In this document: positions 13,062-25,427 of the stretch, piece by piece
Numbering within the stretch: position 1 is the first letter of the stretch
Layout of the letters: every line of letters starts with the position of its first letter
DNA from: Actinomucor elegans
Lineage: Eukaryota; Mucoromycota; Mucoromycetes; Mucorales; Mucoraceae
Reading direction: 5' to 3'
DNA: 64,000 nt
Assembly: GCA_026027325.1 (NCBI GenBank)
Contig: JAMSLZ010000005.1
Coordinates: 310,001-374,000, forward strand
The notes under the pieces: model-generated
Database searches by the model: none
Told to the model about the DNA's origin: nothing
The model's input: only the letters and a program-made list of their open reading frames with translations
Made by a program: the position numbers and the translations under genes

Positions 13062-13169
13062 GTTAAATGAAAAGACCTGCACAAAGAGCTATTTAGACCA
13101 AGGCATACCTATTTGGTCAGAATTTTTACACTGATTCGATTGACTGTCGGAGATAGCAAGTAGAAAAAG

Positions 13170-13183
13170 CACTATGGGAAAAA
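13170..13183 (+). repeat. Left terminal inverted repeat of the CACTA element
   Basis: CACTATGGGAAAAA, identical in inverse orientation to 18395-18408. Confidence 0.93.
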
Positions 13184-13315
13184 TTCGAGTGAATTTCGAG
13201 TGAATTTCAAGTTAACTCGGTTTGCAGGAGAATCGTTGCCGTTTCGAGTGAATTCAAGTTAACTTGCAATTCACCTGCAATTCACTTGAAAATCAGGTTA
13301 ACCCGAAATTCACCT

Positions 13316-13500
13316 TAAATTAACTCGAAAAACATGTTAACTCGCAATTCACTTGCAATTCACTCGAAAAACATGTTAACTTGCAATTCACTTGCAATTC
13401 ACTCGAAAAACATGTTAACTTGCAATTCACTTGCAATTCACTCGAAAAACATGTTAACTTGCAATTCACTTGCAATTCACTCGAAAAGCATGTTAACCTT
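13316..13500. repeat. Subterminal tandem repeat, unit about 39 bp
   Basis: About four to five copies of a 39-bp unit containing CATGTTAACTTGCAATTCAC followed by a second TTGCAATTCAC and CTCGAAAAA. Arrays of this sort near CACTA termini are known binding sites for the element's own DNA-binding protein. Variants of the same motif continue left to 13180 and recur at 18220-18395. Confidence 0.85.
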
Positions 13501-13656
13501 CCTATGATTTCAACCACTTATATTTCAACCTTTTTTGCATGTATTAACCATGTATAGATAATGAAACAACATATGTGTAATGATGACTCTTTATTCAATA
13601 AGATAAACGATACAAAATGGGTATATAATATTAAGCTAATTATATTTACTGATATA

Positions 13657-14330
13657 TTACTGCAGTCCTTGATTTCTTGCATTTCTTAACTGCGCACCTT
13701 CCGCTTGAAGCCTACAAATGGGTGTTCATTTTTCTCTCCTTTTGATTCAATATGCAATAGTTATAGAATGTACACTTACACTTTCTTCCTGTTATATTTG
13801 CTTCTGTTAGTCCATTTTTCTTGCACAAGAAACTCGCAAGGCCAAAATCTTACACACTTGTTGATGATAGCAAGCCGTTCATCTGATGCTATCGACTGTT
13901 GTAGTGCCGACTGTATCATGGAGAGCTTATTAAGAGAAGAAAGCAGCCTCCAGCTTTTACATGCAGCTTCTGGGTTCTGCTGCGCAAAAGTTAGTACTGA
14001 AGAGAAAGCTTCTTGATCAAGTATTCCCATCAGGCTGCTGATATCTTCATCATTAGGCACTGGCTCCTTTAGGTGTTCTTTTAAAAAGCATTGGATATAG
14101 ACTTTAGAATTTACTCTCCTTTGCTTCTTTGGCACTGGGATAGTTTTTGAGCTTCCTATGTTTAAAGAGGGTTGAAGCTTTTCATCGAAATAGTTTACGA
14201 GATCTTGTTTAAAATCTTCCATCCAAGGTGGAGGTAGATTTATTTGACTGTTAAGATCTCTGTCGTTTTCTCTGCTGCTGGATTGACTGGATTGGCTGGT
14301 CTGTCTAATTTGTCTTCTGTTAGCTGGCAT
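13657..14330 (-). CDS. Second CACTA-element protein (candidate TNPA-like accessory factor)
   Basis: Minus-strand gene inside the transposon, exons 14330-13780 and 13711-13657, about 201 residues. It begins MPANRRQIRQTSQSSQSSS and has a basic segment (VPKKQRRVNSKVYIQCFL) followed by a helical region (ILDQEAFSSVLTFAQQ). I recognise no domain. Its position opposite the transposase and the presence of subterminal repeats suggest a role like plant TNPA, which binds those repeats, but this is inference from layout only. It could also be a captured host fragment. The short last exon is supported by a consensus GTAAGT donor and TTTGTAG acceptor and ends in TAA in frame. Confidence 0.6.
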
Positions 14331-14943
14331 GATTCTAATGATTTTATAAAATTTATGGAAAGAAATGAGTGCAAAAGAAATGCATGTAGTGGAACCATCT
14401 TTATATCATAAGCCCTGCAGTTAAAAATGGCTTTAACTTAATAGGTATAGCCTGTGTCGGGAGAATCTTACCAGGAAGTGCTAGGTATCATATACAAAAA
14501 ATCAGAACCTATTAGAGCTAATGTAACGTAATTATGCGTAATAAACAAACCTTGCTCGAATATTGATATCTCTCTTGTGGTGAAACGCACATATGGCACT
14601 CTGCATATATATATTAAGGAATGGGTTTCATCTAACCATCCATCTAAAGAGGGAAGTTTGGATCACCGCTGAAAGGACAATTAATGCAGAGTGAACATAT
14701 ATTAAAAAAGACCTTTGATTGTTACCAAGAGACTATTTTCTTTGAAATCTAAATACAAGACATACGTGCTAGATAGGATAGCTAAACTTACTTTAGATCA
14801 ATAAAACCTCATAAAACGGTTTTAATTCATTTATTCGCTTTTTATTCAATTTTTACCGCATCTCTAAAACTGTGCATATAATACGTGCAGAGTCCCAACG
14901 CTTTTACCTTTATTTTACTCTTTCGCCTATTTCAACAAGAATA
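14331..14943. promoter_or_regulatory. Divergent intergenic region of the transposon
   Basis: About 0.6 kb between the start codons of the two transposon genes, which are transcribed away from each other. It must contain both promoters. A TATATATATTAAGG stretch lies near 14607. No clear paired regulatory repeat was found. Confidence 0.55.
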
Positions 14944-17900
14944 ATGCCTGGTGAAAACTGCCCAGTGTGTCAACAGTACTTTACTAAAAAAGAAATAAGA
15001 AGGCATATTATCAATTGCAGAATGCGACGTGCTTTCAATATATATAGTCAAGTAAAGCAGAAACTTACACTATCTCAGCAAGGTCATTTCGCCAGTAACC
15101 CTTATGTATCAGATGATCTTTTAAACCATGAAACGCAACATCAATCAAGCACTGATATTGTAAATAACAATCCTGCTGATATTTTACGAACAAGCCACTG
15201 TGATTTCAGTAACTCTGTAGATATGAACAGCTTGGATGAATGCGACTCTATAGCGAATGAAGAAGAAAATTCAGAAAAAACTAAGGTAATACAAGAAGGT
15301 TGGCGAACAGTTGGCGCTATAGAAGAAGACGCAATAAAAAAAACCACAGTGGAAGAAATATACTCTAGATTAAGCAAATTCAAAGATACTATTACCCATC
15401 CTATTCAGCTTAAAATCAAGGACGATGGTAAACAGTACATGGATATTTTAAGTCCTCCAGAGAGGAAAAGTCTAGAACTGAAGTATCTCTTAAAAGAAAA
15501 CAATGTATCAAAAAGTACGACCGAAAAAATATTCAACTTCTTCAATGAGTACTTAATTGAGATGAATAGTGGTATAGTTATTATTTCCATCTTGCTGCTT
15601 TACTACTACCAGTGTGCTCACTGCTATTCTTATTTTCTTTTATAGAACATCTAAAATTCATCAGCCCGTATAAATGCGAAAGCATTAATAACAATCATAT
15701 AATCCAACTTCAAGCTGATAAATATGACATGTGTCCTGAAGGGTGCTACATGTATTACCCTGGTGACAGTCAAACTGCTTGCCCTAGGTTAAGTTGCAAG
15801 AGACATCGTTATGAAGAGACATCGTCCACATCAACTATCATGGAAGCTAAAGCCAAGCATTACCAACTATCACTTAGTAAGCAGTTGGCCTATTTTATGC
15901 TGTCTGAAAAGAATAGGAAGAAGTTGAAATATAAAGCTACGCGTAGCTCTGTGTATAGTTCAACCGATGAGCTTGATGGCTGCGAGAGAGATATATTGGA
16001 TGGATTCGCTTTTAAAAGTAGAAATAGTGACGCCGAAGAAGACTATAACCTCTCGCTCTCGTTCCATTACGATGGATTCCATCCTTTTGACACAGGTGAT
16101 AATAGTATGGCAATTATCATGTTTACTATTAATGATATACCACCAGAACAAAGGTACAAAACAAAATAACTTGGCGCTGAAACTTTAATGGATAAATTAA
16201 ATGCTCTATTATAGATTTGATCCAGAAAACAGACTGATCGTTGCCGTCATACCTGGTCCGAGAAAACCCTATGATATCTTTAGTTTCCTTTATCCTACCA
16301 TCCAGGAGCTTCTCGTTTTGGAAACAGAAGGCATTATTGTCGAAACAGGAACCTCTTCCATCCGTATAAAGGCCCACTTATTAAACATAATTGGTGATAT
16401 TCCTGGACTATCAGAGCTATGTTTACATGCTGGCCATAATTCTTACCATGGATGCCGCATTTGCAAGATCAAAGGCATTTATTCCAAATCAAAAAGGACT
16501 ATAGTTTTTCCTGGAACAAATGAAGCACAAGAGCCCATTGAATACCCATTAAGGACTTCTGAGGATTATCAAAACGGTGACTTGGTAAGAAGCTTAATAA
16601 ATTAAACAATAGTAACTGTATCAGTGTCTAATGCAGTATGATTTGATTAACTATCTAGGCTACTTCACTCAAAGGGAAATTGCCATTTGCATTATTAAAA
16701 AGCTTTCATGGATGTTCATTTTTTGGATTAGATGAGATGCACTTATGGGGAATGAATATAGCCAAGCACATATGGTCCATGATGAAGGATGACTCTCAGA
16801 GATTCGGATACTATAACCCTTTGTTCCTTCGGAACGCCTATAGAGAAGAAATTGGCAGAGCAATGGTTCAAATACAACGAATGCTTCCAAATGGAGCCAT
16901 TGATGGTCAATTTATAGGTATTAGAGATTAACTCAAGAAACTTAATGCTAATTATTCCAATGAATTAATATCCTTGCTTTTTTCTTCACTTAGATATTTC
17001 TTCCAAATCAGGCCAATCTCGTAGCGTTGACTGGATTGATTTTTTAATGTACATAGTACCCACTTTGGTAGTGGAGGCGTTACGAAAACAACATGCTGAT
17101 ATTTACCAAACCGAAAGAAATAGAAAAAAGAAGAGAAAGGTAGCTTCTCCTGTACTGGAAGCTGTTGATGATGCGTGCAATGCTTTGAAATCAATATCCA
17201 TGGTCTGCACTTTGACCCAAAAATTCAACATATATCCAAGTGATCTGTTACGGATTGATGAGTAAGTTTTTTTTTTGAGAGACTACTACGTGCAGCTATG
17301 CTAAGTTTTCGATAATTTATATCGTCTTTTCATTCTAGATTAGTAAAAAGATGGCATGCGTTCTTACTGCAGAAGATGGGAAAAGATACATTTACCATTA
17401 ACCAGCATTATCTAAAACATTTGTCCTATATTATTTTTCAGCTTGGTCCACTTAGATTGATAAGCGCCCGAACTCTTGAAAGAAGTATTCAAGATGTAAA
17501 AAGACATATCAAGTCTAAACAAAATCCTCAAAAAAACTCTGTCACTGTTCTAATGGATCACTACACAAAAGCGTATAAAAACTGGCAGATTGGAATTGAA
17601 AGCCATAGTGTTGATGAAGATATGGTATTTAAACCTTCTTCTGCTGACTTAATCAACCAATTATTTCCAACGTGTGATATTAAGCATCTAATCCAGCAAT
17701 ATCTAGCCGATCATAATGGTTCCAGTTCAACAGAAGAGGAGTACTCTGTTTCTACTTCTAATACTTACGGTAAAACGAGGAATGGCCAAACCGTTGATAT
17801 TTCTTCAAGAAAACAAAACCAAAAGATAGTTGCATACATATCAGATGATACTATGTCCTTACAATATAATATAGGCCAAGTAAAGCAGTTTATTAGATGG

Positions 17901-18098
17901 AAAGATCAAATACTTGCCTTATTACAACATCAAACGACTTTAGTGTTTGATGGTCAAACATGCTGCTATTATACGCAACCCTATGAAGAAAGGCTCCTAT
18001 GGAAAATAATCAAAGCCAAGGACATAATAGGATATGCTATACTTATACCTTCTTTATTAAATAAAGACAAAACATATGTTGCTTGGAGACCTTATTAA
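14944..18098 (+). CDS. CACTA (EnSpm) transposase, six exons, intact
   Basis: Transposase of the CACTA element. Exons 14944-15571, 15646-16153, 16215-16584, 16659-16917, 16994-17261 and 17339-18098 give about 930 residues without a stop. Residues C6, C9, H21 and C25 (CPVCQQYFTKKEIRRHIINC) form a likely zinc finger. Further on come the CPEGC and CPRLSC cysteine segment, the FHYDGFHPF acidic motif (around residue 345), VIPGPRKPYDIFSFLYPTIQ, a HGCRICKIKG cysteine pair, GLDEMHLWGMNIAKHIW and, near the C-terminus, LGPLRLISARTLERSI. This order matches the Transposase_21-type proteins of CACTA elements. The start chosen is the first ATG in frame after the AT-rich leader. Loss of activity cannot be judged from sequence alone. 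Confidence 0.9.
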
Positions 18099-18394
18099 AC
18101 CAAGTACATATATAAATTTATTCTATACTATCAATGCTGTCTTATATTCGTTGAAACCAGAGCTCTGCTTCACTGTTTAGTTTAACATACAATTTACTCG
18201 AACTAGCTCCATATTCACTCCAATTGGGAAACATGGAAATTCATGGAAAAATAATGGAAATAAAAGTTAAGGTGCATTAACCTGGTTTCCAAGTTGCCAT
18301 GAAATTCACTTTATTTCACTTTAAATTCAGGTGAAAGCACTAATTCACTTGAAATTCACTTGATTTTGCCATGAATTCACTTTATTTCACTTTT

Positions 18395-18408
18395 TTTTTC
18401 CCATAGTG
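18395..18408 (-). repeat. Right terminal inverted repeat of the CACTA element
   Basis: Reverse complement reads CACTATGGGAAAAA, matching the left end. It is followed by the AAG target duplication. The inner flank holds subterminal motifs related to those on the left. Confidence 0.93.
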
Positions 18409-18411
18409 AAG

Positions 18412-19123
18412 AAGAACAATTTCGCGTTTCCACGATATGATGATTATTTTGACGCGTGCTTCACTTTATGAAAATATAAAAAAAAAAGTTCTTGCTAATA
18501 TCAAGTTATCTAACAAAGTTTATATATGAATTCATTTCATACTGCATGATATAAATAGTATGCTTTGCAACTCATCAAAAGCTATAGATGTTATAGGTAT
18601 TTATGTTGTTGTTTTTTGGCTTTTTAATTTTGCAGCAACACATTTACATATAAAAAATACACTATAATATAAAATGTTAACTGTTATTTTTTCAAAAAGC
18701 AATTGATTGGTTGGTTGAGAATCAACTAAAATTTGAACGTGTTTTATTTGCTTGCTGAGATAGAAATTAGAGTCCGAAACTCTAAAAAAGTACTATTTAT
18801 TACTTTGATATACCTTTTACATAGTAGAAGCATGACAATTGGTAGAAAGTTGATTAAGAGGATTTCATGAAATTTAATCCTACATTAAATAGAGTAAAAA
18901 CAGGCACAAGGTTATTTAATGAAATATTCGTTAAATACCGAGTTATGTTCAACCTCTTGGGTTATTCAAGCCGAGGTGATAAGTTTTATTGACGGAGTTT
19001 ACCTGGATAAAAAAAACGCGACCTTCTAATTCCTGCCTGTTCGAAAGTGACGGCGATACGCGCTGTAGCTTTTTTTTTCTCTTTCTTTCTTTTTCCATAG
19101 CATTTTTTGGGTTAAAACTAACC
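18412..19123. other. Intergenic: CSE1 upstream region
   Basis: About 0.7 kb of AT-rich DNA between the transposon and CSE1. Its last 60 bases are pyrimidine-rich (TTTTTTTCTCTTTCTTTC), a common fungal core-promoter and leader feature. No gene is seen. Confidence 0.55.
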
Positions 19124-22100
19124 ATGGAGATTAACGAACAAAACTATAATGGTTTGCAGCAATACTTGTTACAAACTTTGAATCCTACGACCCAGAAAGA
19201 AGGTTTGTATACATATGACAAACTGCGCAGAAGGCAGAAGCACTAACCTACATTTAACATAGCTGCTTATAACTTGTCTCAAGTCGAAGTCCAACAAGGC
19301 TTTCCTTTACTTTTGCTAAAGGTCATTAGTGACGAAAGCGTTGACCAGACTCTTCGTTTTGCCGGTGCAGTTTATTTCAAGAACTATATTAAACGTCATT
19401 GGGTCATTGTAAGCTTCAAGCTGCTTTTTAACTGCGGTTATCCCGAGAAAAGTTATATTAAACAAGTTTCTTTCTAGGATAATGAAGGCGATACAGACAA
19501 GATTGCCGAGCAGGATCGCGTAGAAATCAAGAACCAAATTGTTCAGCTTATGATTACAGTACCCGATAAGCTGCAGTTGCAGATTAGTGATGCTCTTAGT
19601 TTGATTGCTTCTGCAGACTTTCCTCAAAAATGGGAATCTTTGCTACCTGTAAGTGTAATATATAAGTAACAGAGGTGTGTGTATATTGAATATTATAATA
19701 TAGGAATTGATCAACAAATTGAGTCCCACTGATTATAGAGTTAACAATGGTATTCTTAGTACAGCACATTCAATTTTTAAAAGGTAGGTCATATACAGCT
19801 CTGCAATGAAATATAAGCTTATGTTTTACCATTGAAATAGATGGAGATCTGCCTTTAGAACTGATGAGTTGTTTATGAACATTAAATATGTATTGGATTT
19901 GTTCTGTGAACCCTATAAGCAGCTATTCCAGGTAACATTCCGTTTGGCTCTGTTACATGCCATACTAACCTCTTCTCTTCATAGATCACAGATAAGCTCA
20001 TCGAAGAAAACAGTAACAATTTGGCAGCTCTTCAAATTTTAGCTCGTTCATTAGTTCTTTTGATCAAGATTTACTACGATCTCAACTGTCAAGATTTGCC
20101 CGAGTTTTTTGAAGACAATTTAGATGTTTTTATGGGTTTATTCCAAAAGTACCTTGTCTATCAAAATGCTTTGTTAGTGACAGATGACGAAGAGGAGGAA
20201 GGACCTTTGGAGCAAATCAAGACTGGCATTTGCTATATCCTTGAATTATACGCTTCTCGTTACGAAGATGCTTTCCCTCAACTCACTGATTTTGTACAAA
20301 TCGTTATCAGTTTGCTCACCAATACAACCCATGATTCCAAATATGACACAGTAAGCTCAAAGTTCTGATTTAGTATAGTAGACTAAAACCCAGTTGTTTA
20401 GATGGTCTGTAAAGCCTTTTCAGTTTTGACTGTTATTGTCAAAATTGAACGTCATGCTCAATTATTCGCTGATCCAACTGCATTGAATACCATGTGCGAA
20501 AGAATCGCTCTTCCCAATATTGCTATTAGAAGTAAAGAGGTCATATCAAAATCAACCCAAACTGATCTAACCTGTATTTTGTTATAGCTGTTGATGAGGA
20601 ACTGTTTGAAGATAACCCAATCGAGTATATCCGCAGAGATTTAGAAGGCTCAGATACAGATACGCGTCGACGCGCCGCTGCTGACTTCATTCGTGGTTTA
20701 ATGGAACGTTTTGAAACCCAAGTGACAAAGATCATGTCAGAATACGTGTCCCGTTATTTGCAAATTTATAGTACTAATCCCAAAGCCAACTGGAAAGACA
20801 AGAACACTGCCATCTTCTTGTTGGTTGCTATTGCCTCTCGTTCTTCCACTAGTCAACAAGGTGTTACGAAGACCAATGAGCTTGTGGACGTTGTTGATTT
20901 CTTCTCCAAGCATGTTTTATGCGATTTACAGTCGGATGTCAGTACAGATATTCCCATTTTAAAGGTGGACGCTATCAAATACGTGTATACCTTTAGAAAC
21001 CAGTTGACCAAAGAACAACTCTTGACTGTCTTCCCTTTGCTTGTCAAGCATCTTGAATCCACTGATTATGTTGTTTATACTTATGCTGCCATTGCTATTG
21101 AGCGTATCTTGTTCATTCGTCAAGGCAAGGTCATGATGTAAGTATAGAAAAAACTTAGTTCATATAGCCTTTTTTTTTTTTTTTTTTGCTAATGCACCAT
21201 CTTAGGTTTACCGCTGTCGATATCAAACCTTATGCCGAGACCCTTCTCTCACAGCTGTTTAAATTGATTGAAGCAGGTCAAACGCCTGAAAAGCTTTCTG
21301 AAAATGATTACTTGATGCGAGCTGTAATGCGAGTTATTATTACCAGTCGCCAAGATATGGTCCCTTATGTCAACACCATCATGGGCAAACTCACTTATAT
21401 TTTGGCCGTCGTTAGCAAAAACCCTAGTAATCCCAAGTTCAATCATTATGTATTTGAAAGCATTGGTGCGTTGATCCGTTTCATTTGTCCTATTTCAGAA
21501 GCTGCCTTAAGCGAGTTTGAGAATATGTGTTTTGGTCCATTCCAAACCATTCTTTCACAAGAAGTCCAGGAATTCACTCCTTACGTTTTTCAACTATTGG
21601 CACAGCTGCTCGAACAACACAAGGGCCAGGATTTGACTCAAGCTTATATTGCGCTATTGACTCCTCTCTTGAACCCTGCATTGTGGGAGCAAGGTAACAT
21701 CCCCGCGCTCGTCCGTTTATTACAAGCTTATTTGGACAAGGGCATCAATTCCATCTTGTCCAATAACCAATTGGAGCCCATTCTTGGTATCTTTCAACAA
21801 AAGTTGATCTATTCGCGTCAATTCGATCATTATGGTATGCTCTTGTTGAATACATTAACTACACGTGTGCCTATGTAAGCATTTTTTTTGTCACATTCAA
21901 TGAATATACTGATTTACTGACAGTCTTTTTTTCTTAGCAATGTATTGGGTAATTATCTTCCTGCTTTACTCGCTGCTGTGTTGAAGAGACTCCAAAGCAA
22001 AAAGAAGGGTGAAAATATCATCTTTGATAGATTTACGCGTAATTTCACCTTGTGGATGTGTCTTTGTTTTTTGATCGGATCCATTGGTGGGCCTGACACA

Positions 22101-22663
22101 ATCATTCGAGTTTATGAAAGTTTGCAACCCGGGTAAGTGGCTATTGAAATGGTATTGTATACAAGTATGCCTTACTCTGTTATGTGTATAGACTTTTTGG
22201 GCAAATCTTGACTTTGTTTGTGCTTCCTGATATTGTAAAGCTAAGCAAGCCTCTCGATCGTAAGATTGGAGCTGCTGGTATCACACGTTTATTGACTCAA
22301 TCGGACTCTATGTTGCAAGCACCCTATGTTAGCGAGCTTTGGATTAATTCTTTAATGTCACTATTAGCTTTATTAGAGTTACCTGCTGCTGTTGAAGTGG
22401 AAGGGCCTGATGAATTATACACTCTTGATATCGAAGAAGGAGGATATCAAACAACCTTTGCCAAGTTGGCAACGAGTAATCCAGTTCCTGAGGACCCTAC
22501 AGCTGGATTACCTGCAGGCCATATCTACCTGGCGCAACAAATCATGGCCATGCCTGTTGAGAAGCGTCAAATCGTTAAAAGTTTGGTATCACAATCAGCA
22601 GACGCAAATGCTATTTTACCAAAATACTTCCAAGAGGCCAATATCTCTTTGGATCAGTTGTAA
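19124..22663 (+). CDS. CSE1: Exportin-2 / CSE1 (importin-alpha re-exporter)
   Basis: Importin-beta family exportin that returns importin-alpha to the cytoplasm with Ran-GTP. Exons 19124-19202, 19263-19408, 19478-19648, 19704-19783, 19841-19931, 19985-20350, 20402-20531, 20588-21137, 21206-21874, 21938-22132 and 22192-22663 give 982 residues, close to yeast and human CSE1/CAS. The N-terminal importin region (DESVDQTLRFAGAVYFKNYI) and the family hallmark EYIRRDLEGSDTDTRRRAA are unmistakable. HEAT repeats fill the rest to a C-terminus ending NISLDQL. The exon 7 donor is placed at 20532 (GTAAAG) because only this joins in frame to VDEELFEDNP. The acceptor of intron 8 sits behind a run of T residues. 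The ATG lies in ACCATGG context. Confidence 0.97.
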
Positions 22664-23465
22664 TCATCTTTTTTTTGAATAAATAAACTATCATCTTGTC
22701 TTTTATAATGGTTTTAATATGGATATAAAAAGTGTATGAAATGGTTTATGTAATGGTATAGTCTGTGATTCATCCAATTTTTCTAGGCAAGATGATGTTA
22801 TGAGGGAAGTTTTCAGAAATATGTTAATAGCATGCTACTATTAGGAGCACATCTATCAGAGATGCTGGCTAATATGAAGTCTCAAAGAGGGGAATGGAAA
22901 TAGTCAGGTAAGATGTATGAGTCTACTACGCCGAATTTCGGTTCGTTGGACACATAAAATGGAATAGATGATTTATCCATAATACGCCTCGGCAATGATC
23001 TATAGAACCTTATATATATCCTGTAGTAAACCAAGATAAAGCTTTGAAATCTGGAAAAAGCATAATTCAAATGTTGCCTCACTTGCTTAATAAGAGTTTA
23101 CTGTCATACAATCAAGCAAAAAGACATTGGGCTAATTTAAAAAAAAATATATATATATAGTATTTTCGCTTTTCTGAAGCATTATGTTCTCTTATAAAAT
23201 GCATGTCTATACCTTTGGCTAAATAAACAAACCATGGTTCTCTTTTTCTAATCATAATGTTCGATTTTTTTTTCTTTGATTTCTGGGCTCCGTATTTCAA
23301 AATGCCGGTGGATACACAAATCAGTCAACTTCCCAGAGTTGAATGCCTTCAAGTCGCGTCTTTCGCTGAGACGTGACGTGTTTCGACCGACCAAAAAGAA
23401 AAAGACGCGACTTCTCAGTCTACATGCGCTCATTTTACGTTTCTTTTCTGGTTCATCGTAGATAA
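22664..23465. other. Intergenic: CSE1 3' flank and CAC2 promoter
   Basis: About 0.8 kb between two plus-strand genes. It starts with an AATAAATAAAC polyadenylation-like signal just after the CSE1 stop. No gene is seen. Confidence 0.55.
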
Positions 23466-25343
23466 ATGCTCGCCAAAACTTTAGAAATCAATTGGCATGA
23501 CGGTCAAGCCATCTATTCTGTCGACTTTTCCCCTGATGGATCTCGATACGCTACAGCAGGAGCTGATAATTCCGTCAGAGTAAGAAACACGACGAATAAA
23601 GCAGATTATGCCCCCCAAAAAAAAACAAAAGAGCTCATTTATATATCTAGATCTGGAGTATTCAAAAACGACCCGACAATACCACAGTCAATATAGCAGC
23701 ATCGTCTTCTACATCGACACACGTTGAGAAAAAACTACTGCATAATAAACAATTAGCGGATTCCTTACCTGTTAATATCGATTTCCTTTCTGAATTGAAA
23801 CGACACTCTTCGCCTGTCAATGCAGTACGATTTTCACCTAATGGCGAGTACATTGCTTCAGCTGGAGATGGTAAGCAAGCAGACGATTGGGAAGGGCAGA
23901 AGTGGACAAAAAATAAAAACAAGAAAAAAAACTGACAGTGATATTGAAATAGATGCATGTATCATATTATGGAAGCTTTCGCCTAATAAAGAATCGGCAT
24001 TTGGCAGTGAATACAATGATTTTGAGAAAGAGACCTGGTCTGTAGTGCACATGTTCTAGTACGTATACTTGTAATTTTTGATAATAAAAAAGAATAGGAT
24101 TTTAATCGCGTTTTATTTGATAGTGGACATAACAAAGAGATTTACGATCTAGCTTGGTCACCTTGCGGAAACTATTTGATTACGGCATCGATTGACAATA
24201 CAGCAAGAGTGTGGTGTTTAACCGAGAGTAAGTGATTCTGATGGCTTATTAGATAATGAAACTAAAGTTGCAGTGAATAGAAACTTGTATTCATGTCTTT
24301 GCTGATCATACACATTATGTACAGGGCGTTGCTTGGGACCCATTAGGTCAATACATCGCAACACAATCAAGCGATCGATCTATGGCCATCTACAAATACC
24401 GTAAAGGACTTAATGGCAAACTTGTATTTGGAGCTTGTTCACGTCGGTTTTCAAAGATTGATAAAGGCAAAATATCTTCGACTACAGAAGATCCAACAAC
24501 GACAGCAGCAGCTACAACAACAGGGTCTTTTCGATTGTATCACGATGAAAACTTGGTTTCGTTCTTTAGAAGATTGTCTTTTAGCCCAGATGGTGCATTA
24601 TTGATTACACCCGCGGGACTGAATAAGCCTACAGAATCTGCTGATCATCATAATAGTTCAAGTGAACTAGATGAGAATGGAGAAGAATTATTGAACTGTG
24701 CATATATCTATCCTAGAAACACGATGCTAAAGTAAGTTTTCCTGGAGTGTTGAGATCCGCTTTTTTTTTTTTTCATCCTAACCTACTTGTAGACATCCAG
24801 TTGGCTTTATTGGTAATCATCCAAAGCCATCGATAGCAATTCGATGGTGTCCCATGTTATTTAAAAAGCGGAAAACAAGTTGTAGTGCATTTGCATTACC
24901 GTATCGTATGTTATATGCAACAGCAACACAAGATTCGATTTATATATATGATACCCAACAATCGCGACCTATTTGTGCTATTTCAGGCATGCATTTTGCT
25001 CCTATCACAGATCTAGCATGGTAAATAAGGATATTTAATAACGTAATATATTATATAACGCTAGTTGCATAGGTCTCATGATGGTTCTACTTTAATGTTT
25101 TCTTCTGCTGATGGATATTGTTCAGCAGCTGTATTTTCAAACGGTGAACTAGGATTGAAATATGAAAAAGCACTGGAAACAGTACAGGAATATGATGTTG
25201 AAATGATGGATATTCCTATACCTACTACTGTTACTCAAAAGAGGAGCATTGCTCCTACTCTTGTTGCATCTACAATTAAGCAAGATGACAAGTCTAAGAA
25301 GAGAAGAATAACGCCCATCTTGCTGAGTACTCCTAATAAATAA
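23466..25343 (+). CDS. CAC2: Chromatin assembly factor 1 WD40 subunit (CHAF1B/Cac2)
   Basis: WD40 subunit of CAF-1, which deposits histone H3-H4 behind replication forks. Exons 23466-23579, 23651-23870, 23953-24058, 24124-24227, 24281-24731, 24793-25020 and 25073-25343 give about 497 residues. The N-terminus (EINWHDGQAIYSVDFSPDG) and successive blades SPVNAVRFSPNGEYIASAGD, IYDLAWSPCGNYLITASID and YVQGVAWDPLGQYIATQSSD follow the CHAF1B order. Later LYATATQDSIYIYDT and LAWSHDGSTLMFSSADGYC fit the last blades. The C-terminal tail is short and basic (KSKKRRITPILL). The loop around 24500 is Thr-rich. It ends 84 bases from the stop of a convergent gene. Confidence 0.92.
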
Positions 25344-25427
25344 TGGTACTTTTTTATTATTATTATTATTATTATGATTATTATTACGAAAAGGGATATA
25401 ATATGTATAAATATATACATTTTTTTT

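Larger units (their letters stand above)
13170..18408 (+). mobile_element. Complete CACTA/EnSpm-type DNA transposon
   Basis: A 5,239-bp element. The left end reads CACTATGGGAAAAA and the right end is its exact inverted complement, giving 14-bp terminal inverted repeats beginning CACTA. The element is flanked by AAG at 13167-13169 and AAG at 18409-18411, a 3-bp target-site duplication as expected for this superfamily. Subterminal DNA at both ends is packed with variants of GTGAATT and TTCACTTG. Inside are a transposase gene on the plus strand and a divergent second gene on the minus strand, also typical of CACTA elements. Every transposase exon is open, so the copy looks young and possibly autonomous. 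Confidence 0.93.

Noticed and set aside
13320..13517. Minus-strand frame with repeated LTCFSSELQVNCK
   Set aside because: It is a reading of the 39-bp subterminal repeats (unit divisible by three) and has no start, splice or family support.
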